Assembly (NCBI RefSeq): GCF_022758235.1
Contig: NZ_JALEBG010000002.1
Span: 744,001-808,000 of the forward strand
Direction: 5' to 3'
DNA from: Pontibacter liquoris
GTDB lineage: Bacteria > Bacteroidota > Bacteroidia > Cytophagales > Hymenobacteraceae
DNA length: 64,000 nucleotides
Shown here: piece by piece, positions 50,443-60,456 of the stretch
How positions within the stretch are numbered: the first letter of the stretch is position 1
How the letters are laid out: every line of letters begins with the position of its first letter
The notes under the pieces: generated by a model
The model's input: only the letters and a program-made list of their open reading frames with translations
The model's database searches: none
What the model was told of the DNA's origin: nothing
Translations under genes and position numbers: made by a program

Positions 50443-52254
50443 TTATACCTGTCCGTTGTGGAAGTAAGTATAAAGGATGGCTGCTTTGGCGGCGCCAACT
50501 TCGGAGGCCAGTTCCTGTTGGGTCAGGTCTTTGAGCTTTTTAACGGATTTATACTTGGCCAGCAGCGCTTCAGCGGTATTGGGCCCGATGCCTTTTACTT
50601 CGGTGAGCTCTGTTTTTAATGTGCCCGCATCGCGCTTGCTGCGGTGGAAGGTAATGGCAAAGCGGTGTGCCTCGTTGCGTAGCCGTTGGATCAGCTTCAG
50701 CGATTCAGACTTTTTATCGATGTAGAGCGGCAGTTTGTCACCGGGGTAAAAGATCTCCTCCAGGCGCTTGGCAATGCCCACCACCGCAACTTTGCCATAA
50801 ATATCCAAGTCTTTTAGCGCTTTCACAGCCATACTTAGCTGGCCTTTGCCCCCATCTATGATGATGAGTTGCGGCAGAGGCTGGGTTTCGTTCAGCAGGC
50901 GCTGGTAGCGGCGCGTTACGATCTCATACATCGACTCAAAGTCGTTGGCGCCGACCACTGTTTTGATGTTGAAGTGACGGTAATCTTTCTTGCTGGGCTT
51001 GCCATTCTTAAAGCAGACCATGGATGCCACCGGGTTGTCGCCCTGGAAGTTGGAGTTATCAAAACACTCGATCTGGCGGGGCAGCTCCAGCAGGCGCAGA
51101 TCTTTCTTCAGTGTTTCGAGCACGCGCAGCTCCCGTTGTTCGTTCAGGTCCTTGTTCTTCTCCTGGCGGCCCTCCCGCTCCTTGCGCAGGTAGAGCGCGT
51201 TCTTCAGCGACAGGTTGATCAGCTTGCGCTTGTCGCCGATCTGCGGCTGCGATAGGCTGATGTTATCCAGCGGCAATGTCAGCTCAATGTTGGTGATCAC
51301 CTCGCGGGAGGTGCTTTCAAATTCCTGGCGCAGCTGCACGATCACGGAAGCAAGGATGTCGGCATCTTCCTCGTCCAACTTTTTCTGTATCTCCAGCGAT
51401 TGGGTAAGTATAATGGACCCGTTCATTACCTTGAGGTAGTTGATAAAGGCGCATTGCTCGTTGCTGGTAATGGTAAAGACATCAATGTTGGTGAGCGTGT
51501 TGCTCACGACAGTCGATTTGGTCTGGAAATCTTCGAGCATGTCCAGCTTTTGCTTATACTGGTGGGCCAGTTCAAACTGGTAATCGGCGGCAGCTGCGGC
51601 CATGTGCTCTTTAAAGTAGTTTTTGGCTACTGTCAGGTTCCCCGAAAGGATGTTTTTGATCTGCGAGATATGGCCGTTATACTCGGTTTCATCTATCAGT
51701 GCTTCGCAGGGCCCTTTGCAGTTGCCGATGTGATACTCGAGGCATACCTTGAACTTACCGGCGGCAATATTCTCCGGCGACAGGTTATAAGTGCAGGTAC
51801 GCAGCGGGTATAGCGTGCGGATCAGGTCCAGCACCACATACATGGCCGTTCCGCTGGGGTAAGGGCCAAAGTAACGCGAGCCATCGTTGAGCTTGTTGCG
51901 GGTGGTGATCACGCGCGGAAAACGCTCGTTCACGATGCAGATGTACGGGTACGTCTTGCCATCCTTCAGCAGGATGTTATACTTGGGCTGGTACTGCTTG
52001 ATGAGGTTATTCTCCAGCAGAAATGCATCTGCCTCAGTATCTACGATCGTGAACTCAATATCCTGGATCTGCGAGACAAGCTTAAGCGTTTTTTTATTGT
52101 GCTGGGCCGAGCGGTTGAAATACGAGCTCACGCGCTTACGTATATCAATGGCTTTGCCCACGTAAATGATGCCTTTCTCGTCAAAGAACTTGTAGATGCC
52201 GGGTTTGTGCGGCAGGTGCGCGATCTTCTCTTTCAACTTCTCGTTTGCAGGCAT
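50443..52254 (-). CDS. uvrC: Excinuclease UvrC
   Basis: 603 residues. The GIY-YIG domain (about 13-95: KPGIYKFFDEKGIIYVGKA) makes the 3' incision, the UVR/B-binding helix is at about 205-240, the RNase-H-like domain (about 370-530: RQIECFDNSNFQGDNPVASMV, IDGGKGQ) makes the 5' incision, and a helix-hairpin-helix tail (VKGIGPNTAEALLAKYKSV) binds DNA. Works with UvrAB in nucleotide-excision repair. Convergent with the gld cluster. Confidence 0.97.
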   Translation of the reverse strand: MPANEKLKEKIAHLPHKPGIYKFFDEKGIIYVGKAIDIRKRVSSYFNRSAQHNKKTLKLVSQIQDIEFTIVDTEADAFLLENNLIKQYQPKYNILLKDGKTYPYICIVNERFPRVITTRNKLNDGSRYFGPYPSGTAMYVVLDLIRTLYPLRTCTYNLSPENIAAGKFKVCLEYHIGNCKGPCEALIDETEYNGHISQIKNILSGNLTVAKNYFKEHMAAAAADYQFELAHQYKQKLDMLEDFQTKSTVVSNTLTNIDVFTITSNEQCAFINYLKVMNGSIILTQSLEIQKKLDEEDADILASVIVQLRQEFESTSREVITNIELTLPLDNISLSQPQIGDKRKLINLSLKNALYLRKEREGRQEKNKDLNEQRELRVLETLKKDLRLLELPRQIECFDNSNFQGDNPVASMVCFKNGKPSKKDYRHFNIKTVVGANDFESMYEIVTRRYQRLLNETQPLPQLIIIDGGKGQLSMAVKALKDLDIYGKVAVVGIAKRLEEIFYPGDKLPLYIDKKSESLKLIQRLRNEAHRFAITFHRSKRDAGTLKTELTEVKGIGPNTAEALLAKYKSVKKLKDLTQQELASEVGAAKAAILYTYFHNGQV

Positions 52255-52269
52255 GGGGTTTTCGTCAGC

Positions 52270-54570
52270 TTAGATGTCCGCGTCCAGGTCGATCTCGGTC
52301 GGCAGGTTCAGGAACTCATCCTGCTGCGAAGAATCGACTGGCACAGCGCCCTGGTTATACAAAGCGCAGTCTAATTGTACCGAAATCGGGGTAGAAGGTT
52401 TAGGGAAAGGCGCTTTGGACACGTCAAGCGATTTATCGGCATATACCTTTTGCATAAAGGCTCCATAGATCGGCATAGCCAGCTTGCCACCCTGGCCCAG
52501 GGCCAGCGTACGGAAGTGAATGGAACGGTCTTCGCCCCCTACCCAGGTGCCGCATACCAGCGTTGGTGTAATGCCCATAAACCAGGCATCTGAGTAGTTC
52601 TGGGTGGTACCTGTTTTAGCGCCGATCTCATTCTTAAGGCCATTGCGGTAGCGCAGGCCATAATAGGCAGTACCGCCGGGTTGGGCAGCTGCCTGCAGCA
52701 TATATTCCATCAGGTACGCCGTCTCCTCGCTCAGGGCCTCTACTTTGCGGGGCTCAAACTCCGCTACCACATTGCCGTGCTTGTCTTCGATGCGGGTAAT
52801 GAAGTTGGGTTCGGTCCAGGTGCCGCTGTTCACAAAGGTGCCGTAAGCGCCCACCATGTCAAACAGGGTAACATCGCTTGTGCCCAGCGCCAGCGAGGGT
52901 GTAGGGTCCAGCGGCGTGGTGATGCCCATGCGCTTGGCTGTAGCGACCAGCGTTTCGGCCCCCAGCTTGTTTACCAGGAAAGCGGAAACGGAGTTTACCG
53001 ACTCAGCAAGTGCCTTGCGTAAGGTATACTTCTCGCCCGTATACTTGTTGGTGGCATTGTTGGGGCACCACATGGTGCCATCCGGCAGCGGCACACATAC
53101 TTTGGTATCGATCACCTCGTAGCACGGGTAGTAGCCGTTTTCGATAGCGGCGGTATACAGGAATGGCTTAAACGTAGAACCTGGCTGGCGGGCCCCCTGC
53201 TTTACGTGGTCATACTTGAAGTGCTCGTAATTAATGCCGCCTACCCAAGCCTTGATGTGGCCTGTCTGTGGCTCCATGGCCATAAAGCCTGCCTGCAGAA
53301 AGTGCTTGTAATATTTAAGCGAATCCATGGGGCTCATCTTTACCTCTTTCTCGCCGTTCCAGGTGAAAATGGTCATCGGCACTTTTTTGTTGAGGTAATA
53401 ATTAACCGAGTCCATGTCGCCATCAAAACGCTCCATCAGGCGGCGGTAGCGCGGCGTGCGCTTAATTGCCTGCTCCGGAAAGTCCTTGATCTCTTTCATG
53501 TTGCGGTCTACCCAGGGGTTGCGGCCTTTCCAGTGTTCGAAAAAGGCTTTCTGGCGATCGGCCATGTGCTCGTGCACCGCCTGCTCGGCATACTTCTGCA
53601 TCCTCGAGTCGATGGTCGTATAGATCTTCAGTCCGTCGGAATACAGGTCGTAGCCGTTTTCGCGGCACCACTTCTGCAGCACCTTGCTGGCCTCGGTGCG
53701 GAAGTAAGGCGCCATGCCGATGTTTTGGTTTTCGACCCGGTAATCGAGCTTGATGTCTTTGTCTTTCAGCTTTTTATATTCCTCCTCCGGCAGGAAGCCA
53801 TACTTTACCATTTGCGAGAGGACCACATTGCGGCGGCGCTTCGAATTTTCAGGATGGAATTTCGGGCTGTAATAAGTTGGGTTTCTGAACAGGCCCACAA
53901 GTACGGCAGATTCTTCAACAGAGAGGTTTTGAGGCGTTTTATTGAAGAAGGTCTTGGCGGCAGCTTTTATACCGAAAGCGTTGCTCCCGAGTTCAACGAT
54001 ATTCAGGTACATCACCATGATCTCCTTCTTGGTATAGGAACGCTCCAGCTTCACAGCCATGATCCATTCTTTGGTTTTATGGATGAGCATGCGCATACCA
54101 GGAATGTCGTTCAAAAGCCCTCCGTTAAGCTCTTCGCCACGTGTTCTGAAAAGGTTTTTGGCTACCTGCTGCGTCAGGGTACTGCCCCCGCCTTTAGACT
54201 GGCCCAGCAGGATGGAAGCGGCTACACGGCCCATGGCCTGCGGATCGATGCCGGAGTGTTCATCAAAGCGGATGTCTTCTGTGGCGCGCAAGGCGTTTAT
54301 CAGGTTTTCCGGCAACTCTTCGTAGTCTACCGGCGAGCGGTTCTCGCGGAAGTATTTGCCCAGCAGTTGGTTGTCGGAGGAGTATAGCTCCGAGGCCAGC
54401 TCGCTTTTAGGATTTTCGAGGGTGCGCAGGTTGGGCAGCTCCCCGAATAGGTTAAGGAAGTTGATACTGACTGCGTAGATGTAAAGGATGAAGACAATAA
54501 AGCCGCCTACAAATAACAGCCACAGGGTGGAGATAACCTTCGGATAAATTTTCTCTTGACGAGTAGACAT
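52270..54570 (-). CDS. Class A penicillin-binding protein (PBP1a-type)
   Basis: 766 residues. A membrane anchor (about 12-34) precedes the GT51 transglycosylase (about 65-240: RATEDIRFDEHSGIDP, GGSTLTQQVAKNL) and the transpeptidase (about 430-720) with the SxxK Ser in GSTFKPFLY, SVN, and KTGTT. It makes and cross-links peptidoglycan. It lies between uvrC and sprE on the minus strand, with only 5 bases to sprE. Confidence 0.96.
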   Translation of the reverse strand: MSTRQEKIYPKVISTLWLLFVGGFIVFILYIYAVSINFLNLFGELPNLRTLENPKSELASELYSSDNQLLGKYFRENRSPVDYEELPENLINALRATEDIRFDEHSGIDPQAMGRVAASILLGQSKGGGSTLTQQVAKNLFRTRGEELNGGLLNDIPGMRMLIHKTKEWIMAVKLERSYTKKEIMVMYLNIVELGSNAFGIKAAAKTFFNKTPQNLSVEESAVLVGLFRNPTYYSPKFHPENSKRRRNVVLSQMVKYGFLPEEEYKKLKDKDIKLDYRVENQNIGMAPYFRTEASKVLQKWCRENGYDLYSDGLKIYTTIDSRMQKYAEQAVHEHMADRQKAFFEHWKGRNPWVDRNMKEIKDFPEQAIKRTPRYRRLMERFDGDMDSVNYYLNKKVPMTIFTWNGEKEVKMSPMDSLKYYKHFLQAGFMAMEPQTGHIKAWVGGINYEHFKYDHVKQGARQPGSTFKPFLYTAAIENGYYPCYEVIDTKVCVPLPDGTMWCPNNATNKYTGEKYTLRKALAESVNSVSAFLVNKLGAETLVATAKRMGITTPLDPTPSLALGTSDVTLFDMVGAYGTFVNSGTWTEPNFITRIEDKHGNVVAEFEPRKVEALSEETAYLMEYMLQAAAQPGGTAYYGLRYRNGLKNEIGAKTGTTQNYSDAWFMGITPTLVCGTWVGGEDRSIHFRTLALGQGGKLAMPIYGAFMQKVYADKSLDVSKAPFPKPSTPISVQLDCALYNQGAVPVDSSQQDEFLNLPTEIDLDADI

Positions 54571-54575
54571 TGTGA

Positions 54576-57491
54576 TTAATAATTGTTTCGGAAGAACGTC
54601 AGGTATGCTTCTAAGTCCTGCTTCTGCATAAATTTCCGGTAGTTGGCAGAAGAGATCACAAAGGTAGTGAATTCTACGCCTCGGATTCTACCAACCGGTG
54701 CCTGCGGCCCTTTTTGTTTGATGTTATAAGACAAAGCAACTTTCGGATCGGCGAAAGCGCGCAGCACCAGCATGGTTTTGCCGCCGGCCAGCGCCACCGA
54801 ATCCGTCTGAAGGTTTAGATTGCGGTTGTAGGTGTTGTTATACTTGGCATACTTGGCCGTAATGTCTTTAAAGGCCGGCGCAGCGGCCGGGTAAACCAGC
54901 ACAAAATAGTATGCTGAGTCGGGTGCGGCCTCATAAGCCAGCGGATCTTTCTCCGCTACAACAGCAGGGTTGCCTGCCGCAGCGGCCGTATCGGGCTGCG
55001 CCGAAGCGGCAGGTGGAGATGCCTGCACCGGGCTTGCCGGTCGCGGCGCATTTTGTTCTTTCACGGCCACAGGCTTGTCCGGCGCCTTATCTGCCGTGGC
55101 GGCAGGCTTTTGGGTTGCATTTTCGGCTTTCGGGGTAGCAGGTGTTTCTTGTGCCGGCGTTGCGGGCTTAGCAGCTACCGCCATCAGCGCATTTATTTTC
55201 TCCTCCCGTGTCTGGCTTGTCTTTGCAGTTGGCTTACGGGCAGATTTTGGAGCCGGGGCTTCCTTGCGCAGTTTGTTTTCCTGCTCCAGCTGGGTATAAG
55301 AGGTAAGCAGCGCATCGGCCTGTGGCTGCAGCGCGCTACCGGGGTACGCAGCTTTAAAGCGCAGCAGCTGGTCGCGCAGGGCCTTCGGCGGGCTGGTGCG
55401 GGCCGTTACCAGGGCTTCCAGGAAAGCAATCTTATCCGGGATATCGTTCAGCGGATACCGGCTGACAACGTTATCCAGCAGTTTGGCCGCTTTTTTATAC
55501 TCCTCGGCTTCATACATAGTATAGGCCGAATCATACAGGGCATGGGCCTTCAGGTTGTCGACCGCATTCTTGCTCATAAAGTCGGCATCATCTACCAGGC
55601 GGGCGTAGGTGGTATTCGGAAACTCCTTGCGGATGCGGTTGTAGTATACCTGTTGCTGCTGGGTATCACCCGACTTGCCATAAAGTAAATACAGGCTGTA
55701 AAAGGTTTCGGCGGTATGCTCCGAGCGCGGGAAATGCTGCAGCAACTGCTCGTAGGTTTTAATGGCCTGTGCCGGATCTTTCAGCTTCTGGGCATAGATG
55801 TTGGCCAGGTTAAACAGCGCCTCTTCCACTTCTTTTTCGGAGCGTTGCAGGTCCGCCGTGGTCAGCGGAATGTTCTGCAGGTAAGCGTTCAGCTGCGCGT
55901 CAGCGCGTTCTTCGGGCGAGGCTTGGCTTTCTTCCGGCTCGTCAGCTACCGGGACTTCGGCTAGTTGTGGTTGCTGGCCGCTTTCCCCACGGCTGCGGGT
56001 GCGCCAGAAATCCTGGAGGGGCCTGTCGCCCCAGCGGCGGATAAATTCGGAGCGGGCCGAAGCCATAGCTGCCGGATTATCGAAGTACCATACGCCCCCT
56101 GCCGCGCTGCCCTCATCGGCAAAGGCGCTCCCATTCTTGTTGTTGCGGTTGTTATTGCCACGGGGCGCTTCGCGCTCGCGCTGCCGGGCTGTTTGCTGCT
56201 GTTGCTGTTTCAGTTGCTCCTGCTGGCGGGCTTCCTCCTGGCGCTGCACCAGCTGGCGCAGAAAATCCATCCGCTCAGCTTCGGGTAGTTTGGCCAGGCG
56301 CTGCAGGCTGTCCTGCGTCTGGATGGTGGTGTACTGTTTGGCAAAATCGGCCAGCACATCGCGGCGCTCGGCCACGGCAGCATAGGTCAGGGCATTTTGC
56401 GGGTATACCTGCACGGCGCTATCGTAATAGGCTTCTGCCAGGTTATACTTGCTCAGGTTATCAAAGTAGATCTCGCCGGCTGACACATAGCTGTAGGCTT
56501 TCTGGTTGGGCAGGGCGCCCGGCGTTTTAAGCGAAAGCTGCAGGTACTCCAGCGCTTTGTCGTAGTGCTGCTGGCGAAGCTCAAACTGCGCCATTTCATA
56601 GTAGATCTTGTCGCGGTATTCCTTGTTTTTGTCGTCCTTAAGCATTTTGCGGTAATAGCCGGCAATGCGCTCCAGGTCCTGGGCATCGCTCAGTTCCGAT
56701 ACCTGCCCCAGGTTCAGGCGGCTGAAAAAGCCCAGGTCGTAGGGCGGGTTTTTGCGCAGCACCTTGCTGTATTGCTGATAGGCTTCTTTGTTCTGCCCGG
56801 TCAACTGGTAAAGTTGCGCCAACGTAAAGCGCGTCCGCGACAAGGCATCTTTCTCCTCAAAGTTGGGCAAGGCCAGCGCCAGGTTCTCTACCACAGCCGC
56901 CGTATCGCCGGTGATGGTATTGTATTGGGCACGGGCCAGGTATAGCTCGCGGGCATTCTCGCGGTTCAGGCGCTCTTTGCGCAAAAACTCCGATACGGCC
57001 TGGGCATTGTCCATTTCGCCCATTTTCAGAAAGGAGCGCATCAGCCAGACCATGGCCGCGTGGCGGGCGTTTTTGTCCTTGCTGGTGGCATTTACGTACT
57101 TAAACGTTTTGGCGGCCTCGGCAAAATTAAGCTGGTAAAACTGCGCCTGCCCTACCAGTAGGTAGCTGTCGTCGATCCACTTGCTGTTTTTGTGCCATTG
57201 GATCGGGAAGGAGGCTTTCTTTACCACATCCTCCAGGTCGGCGGCCATGGCTTTGGCCGTGGTGGAGTCGATGGTGGGGTATATAGGCAGCACCTGGCTG
57301 TAGTCGTACTGCATTTGCTGCTGCAGACCTGCCTCCAGGGCGCGCATTTTTTCGTTGGCCAGAAAGTAGCCGTTGTAGCGGGCGGTGGTATTATGGTAAG
57401 CTTTGCTTAGCGGGTTGTGCCGCTCTGCCGAACAGGAGCCCAGCAGCAGCGCTAGCAGCAGCAGAAAAAGGTGCAGCGGTTGCTTGTTCAA
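54576..57491 (-). CDS. sprE: SprE/PorW-like TPR lipoprotein of type IX secretion
   Basis: 971 residues from a TTG at 57491, which gives a proper lipoprotein signal (HLFLLLLALLLGSC); an ATG at 57629 would leave the lipobox inside the chain. The N-terminal block SAERHNPLSKAYHNTTARYNGYFLANEKM and PIQWHKNSKWIDDSYLLVGQAQFY are the SprE/PorW signature, with TPR repeats throughout (to about 430 and 540-720). A Gln/Asn/Arg-rich linker (about 435-470) and a Pro/Ala-rich segment (about 800-870) are low in complexity. It precedes the PBP gene on the same strand and is close to gldKLMN. SprE stabilises T9SS substrates or complexes. Confidence 0.88.
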   Translation of the reverse strand: MNKQPLHLFLLLLALLLGSCSAERHNPLSKAYHNTTARYNGYFLANEKMRALEAGLQQQMQYDYSQVLPIYPTIDSTTAKAMAADLEDVVKKASFPIQWHKNSKWIDDSYLLVGQAQFYQLNFAEAAKTFKYVNATSKDKNARHAAMVWLMRSFLKMGEMDNAQAVSEFLRKERLNRENARELYLARAQYNTITGDTAAVVENLALALPNFEEKDALSRTRFTLAQLYQLTGQNKEAYQQYSKVLRKNPPYDLGFFSRLNLGQVSELSDAQDLERIAGYYRKMLKDDKNKEYRDKIYYEMAQFELRQQHYDKALEYLQLSLKTPGALPNQKAYSYVSAGEIYFDNLSKYNLAEAYYDSAVQVYPQNALTYAAVAERRDVLADFAKQYTTIQTQDSLQRLAKLPEAERMDFLRQLVQRQEEARQQEQLKQQQQQTARQREREAPRGNNNRNNKNGSAFADEGSAAGGVWYFDNPAAMASARSEFIRRWGDRPLQDFWRTRSRGESGQQPQLAEVPVADEPEESQASPEERADAQLNAYLQNIPLTTADLQRSEKEVEEALFNLANIYAQKLKDPAQAIKTYEQLLQHFPRSEHTAETFYSLYLLYGKSGDTQQQQVYYNRIRKEFPNTTYARLVDDADFMSKNAVDNLKAHALYDSAYTMYEAEEYKKAAKLLDNVVSRYPLNDIPDKIAFLEALVTARTSPPKALRDQLLRFKAAYPGSALQPQADALLTSYTQLEQENKLRKEAPAPKSARKPTAKTSQTREEKINALMAVAAKPATPAQETPATPKAENATQKPAATADKAPDKPVAVKEQNAPRPASPVQASPPAASAQPDTAAAAGNPAVVAEKDPLAYEAAPDSAYYFVLVYPAAAPAFKDITAKYAKYNNTYNRNLNLQTDSVALAGGKTMLVLRAFADPKVALSYNIKQKGPQAPVGRIRGVEFTTFVISSANYRKFMQKQDLEAYLTFFRNNY

Positions 57492-57757
57492 AGTCAGGAT
57501 GGGTGCAGGGTGTTTCAGCACTATTGTATAAGGTATAAACGCCAGGGTAAGTATAAAAAGTATGGCCTTGCAGCAGCTATGCTGGCCAATATGGGCCGTC
57601 ATTCCTACAAAAATACGATAATATGCCAATAGGCAAGTATTTGCGTAGCCGGCAGCTAATGAACTATATAAACCGCAATTTGGTTTCAGGCGCAGTTAAA
57701 GCGGCAAGGCTACCGCAAATGTTGTGCCGCCAGGCAAATAAGATCGTAAAAAAGAAG

Positions 57758-57765
57758 TAGTTTTG
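57758..57765 (+). promoter_or_regulatory. Promoter candidate for the ATP synthase operon
   Basis: TAGTTTTG matches TAnnTTTG. The start codon lies only 17 bases downstream, so the leader would be very short. No good -33 box at the usual distance. Confidence 0.4.
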
Positions 57766-57781
57766 CAAATAGCTGATAAAC

Positions 57782-58018
57782 ATGGAGAACATGCCGGAAC
57801 AGAAGCCAAAGCCTTCGCGCCAGGATAATATCAAGCCTTACCTCCGTTACTCCGGGCTGGCCTTTCAGATGATCGGGGCCATGGTACTGGCGGCCTTTGC
57901 CGGAATGAAACTGGATGACTATTTCCAGACGCAGAACCCCTGGTTTACCATTGTGCTCCTGCTGCTGGCAGTGGTGGCCTCCATGGTGCTGGTTATCTTA
58001 TCACTTAATAAAAAATAA
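57782..58018 (+). CDS. AtpZ/AtpI-family ATP synthase accessory protein
   Basis: 78 residues with two membrane helices (about 24-42 and 52-73) and a positively charged start. The segment YLRYSGLAFQMIGAMVLAAFAGMKLDDY is typical of the AtpZ/ATPase gene-1 family found first in F-type ATPase operons. It is thought to assist assembly or Mg transport. First gene of the operon. Confidence 0.85.
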   Translation: MENMPEQKPKPSRQDNIKPYLRYSGLAFQMIGAMVLAAFAGMKLDDYFQTQNPWFTIVLLLLAVVASMVLVILSLNKK

Positions 58019-58023
58019 CGCTT

Positions 58024-58413
58024 GTGACTTTTTTTAAAAACCTGTTGATCTTTTCAGGAGTAACAGGGCTTGCCATTGGTGCCCTAACTTACTTTACCGG
58101 CCATGCGCTGGTGCATCCATATGTGTGGTATGTGCTGGCTTTTTTTGTACTCATTACCGCGGCTACCTTTTACATTACACGCCTGGGCATCAGCTATGAT
58201 AGTGATAATTTCCAGCTCTATTATTTTGGCTCCATGGGCTTCCGGATGCTGCTGAGCATCGGGGTGGTGTTTATCTACGTGTACCTGTTCTCTGAAAACG
58301 AGCTGCAGTTCGTGCTGAACTTCTTTGTGTTATATTTTCTGTTTACCGGGTTTGAAATTTACAGCTTATTGGCTAACTTGCGGCCCAATTTGAAAAAGCA
58401 GCATCACGTATAA
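58024..58413 (+). CDS. AtpI-like membrane protein
   Basis: 129 residues from GTG 58024, 5 bases after the previous stop. Four membrane helices are apparent (about 8-27, 34-52, 68-88, 97-116). Sequence similarity to AtpI is weak but the position between atpZ and atpB is that of atpI, whose product helps assemble the c ring. The loop between helices 2 and 3 (YITRLGISYDSDNFQLYYF) is of interest only for this group. Confidence 0.7.
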   Translation: MTFFKNLLIFSGVTGLAIGALTYFTGHALVHPYVWYVLAFFVLITAATFYITRLGISYDSDNFQLYYFGSMGFRMLLSIGVVFIYVYLFSENELQFVLNFFVLYFLFTGFEIYSLLANLRPNLKKQHHV

Positions 58414-58451
58414 GGCCTTGCTTTATAAAACCTGTTTCTAAATATCTCTTA

Positions 58452-59492
58452 ATGAAGAAGTTATTCGTTTTACTGTTTTCCCTTCTGACGATTTCGGCCT
58501 ATGCCGAAGCGCCAGCGGAAGAAGGTGGTGAGTTTAAGCCGGGCGATATGATCACGCATCACATTGCCGACGCGCACAAATGGGAGTTTGCACATGGTGC
58601 TAACTTATACTTGCCGGTCATTCTGCTGGATAACGGGCAGGTGCAGGCATTTTCGTCTAAAAACTTCTTTAACGAGCACGGTGAGGAAGTGCCTTACAAC
58701 GGGTATGTGCTGGAGCACGGCCATGTATACAAGGCCAATGCAGCGGGCGAGCCCCTGGAAGAATATAGCGGCCTATACGACTTCTCCATCACCAAAAATG
58801 TGGCCTCCATGTTTGTGAGTGTAGCTCTGCTTTTCCTGGTGTTCTTTTCTATCGCGGCAAGCTATAAGAAAAATGCCGGCAAAGCACCAAGAGGCCTGCA
58901 GTCGTTCTTCGAGCCCATTATTGTGTTTGTGCGCGACGAGATCGCCAAAGCCAACATTGGCCCCAAGTATGAGCGCTATATGCCTTACCTGCTGACGATC
59001 TTCTTCTTTATCTGGTTTAACAACATGCTGGGCCTGATGCCGGGTGGCGCTAACCTGACAGGCAACATTGCCGTGACCTTTGTGCTGGCGCTGTTAACCT
59101 TGCTGATCACAGTGTTTAGCGGTAATAAGAGCTACTGGAGCCACATCTTCGCTACACCGGGCGTGCCTACCTGGCTGTCGCCGATCATGGTACCGGTAGA
59201 GTTGATTGGTATCTTTACCAAGCCTTTCTCCCTGATGATCCGATTGTTTGCCAACATCACGGCAGGCCACATTATCATTCTGTCCCTGTTCAGTCTGATC
59301 TTTATTTTTGAAAGCCTGGCCGTGGGACCTTTGAGCGTGGCCTTTGCCGTGTTCATGAACTTCCTGGAGCTGTTTGTGGCGCTGTTGCAGGCCTATATCT
59401 TCACGCTGCTGTCGGCTATGTACTTTGGCGGCGCGGTAGAGGAGCACGACCATGTAGAGGACATGGGCTTTGGCGACGGAGGCCATCATTAA
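58452..59492 (+). CDS. atpB: ATP synthase F0 subunit a
   Basis: 346 residues, longer than the usual ~270 because of an N-terminal part with a signal-like start (LFVLLFSLLTISAYA) and an extra soluble segment (about 20-105), a common trait in Bacteroidota. The proton half-channel helices are intact, with the essential Arg in LMIRLFANITAGH. It forms the stator channel that drives the c ring. Confidence 0.96.
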   Translation: MKKLFVLLFSLLTISAYAEAPAEEGGEFKPGDMITHHIADAHKWEFAHGANLYLPVILLDNGQVQAFSSKNFFNEHGEEVPYNGYVLEHGHVYKANAAGEPLEEYSGLYDFSITKNVASMFVSVALLFLVFFSIAASYKKNAGKAPRGLQSFFEPIIVFVRDEIAKANIGPKYERYMPYLLTIFFFIWFNNMLGLMPGGANLTGNIAVTFVLALLTLLITVFSGNKSYWSHIFATPGVPTWLSPIMVPVELIGIFTKPFSLMIRLFANITAGHIIILSLFSLIFIFESLAVGPLSVAFAVFMNFLELFVALLQAYIFTLLSAMYFGGAVEEHDHVEDMGFGDGGHH

Positions 59493-59513
59493 TCTGAATT
59501 TTTATTTTTTTAA

Positions 59514-59795
<282 letters not shown>

Positions 59796-59815
59796 TCATG
59801 CTTTTGTTGATCTCA

Positions 59816-59838
59816 CGTCCGGACGAATGGTCCGGACG
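59816..59838 (+). promoter_or_regulatory. Intra-operon hairpin between atpE and atpF
   Basis: CGTCCGGAC (59816-59824) pairs perfectly with GTCCGGACG (59830-59838) over a 5-base loop, and CTCA/TGAG can extend the stem past one bulged base. There is no T-run, so it is more likely an RNA-stability or processing element than a terminator. It sits in the longest gap of the operon (113 bases). Confidence 0.6.
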
Positions 59839-59908
59839 ATGAGGTCAAAACCGTAGTTATCAAGTATAGTGTAGGTAAATAAGAACCTAATTTTCAAATT
59901 CATAAACA

Positions 59909-60403
59909 ATGGAATTAGTAACCCCGGGTATAGGTTTGTTATTCTGGCAGACGATCACCTTCCTGATCGTTTTATTCCTGCTCAGCAAGTTTGCATGGAA
60001 GCCGATCATGAAAGCGCTGAACGACCGCGAAACCTCTATTGAGAACGCGTTGAGCGCCGCTGAAAAAGCAAAGCTTGAAATTCAGGGCCTGAAGGCAGAG
60101 AACGAGAAGTTGCTGGCCGAAGCACGTCTGGAGCGCGATAAGATCCTGAAAGAAGCCACAGAAGCAGGTAACCACCTGATCGAAACAGCTAAGCAGCGTG
60201 CTAACGAAGAAGGCGACCGCATGGTAGCCAATGCACGTGAGTCAATCGAAAACGAAAAGCGTGCCGCTATCACCGAGGTGAAAAACATGGCTGCTTCGCT
60301 GTCGGTAGAGATCGCTGAGCGCATTCTGCGCAAGGAGCTGAGCAACCCGCAGGCCCAGCAGGCGCTGGCGCAGGATTACATCAAAGAAGTAACGCTTAAC
60401 TAA
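59909..60403 (+). CDS. atpF: ATP synthase F0 subunit b
   Basis: 164 residues. One N-terminal membrane helix (LLFWQTITFLIVLFLLSKFAW) is followed by a long charged coiled-coil stalk (about 40-150). It is the peripheral stator that links subunit a to delta. Confidence 0.95.
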   Translation: MELVTPGIGLLFWQTITFLIVLFLLSKFAWKPIMKALNDRETSIENALSAAEKAKLEIQGLKAENEKLLAEARLERDKILKEATEAGNHLIETAKQRANEEGDRMVANARESIENEKRAAITEVKNMAASLSVEIAERILRKELSNPQAQQALAQDYIKEVTLN

Positions 60404-60456
60404 GTATACAGGCGGGCGCTGCCATAGCAGTTAGCCCCTCAACGATAAAAAGCCCT

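Noticed and set aside
53206..54387. A 393-codon open frame antisense to the class A PBP
   Set aside because: Same reason: a shadow of a long GC-biased gene, with no domain and no start context.
57491..57629. The ATG at 57629 as the sprE start
   Set aside because: It places 46 residues ahead of a proper lipoprotein signal; the TTG at 57491 gives a normal signal and lipobox.
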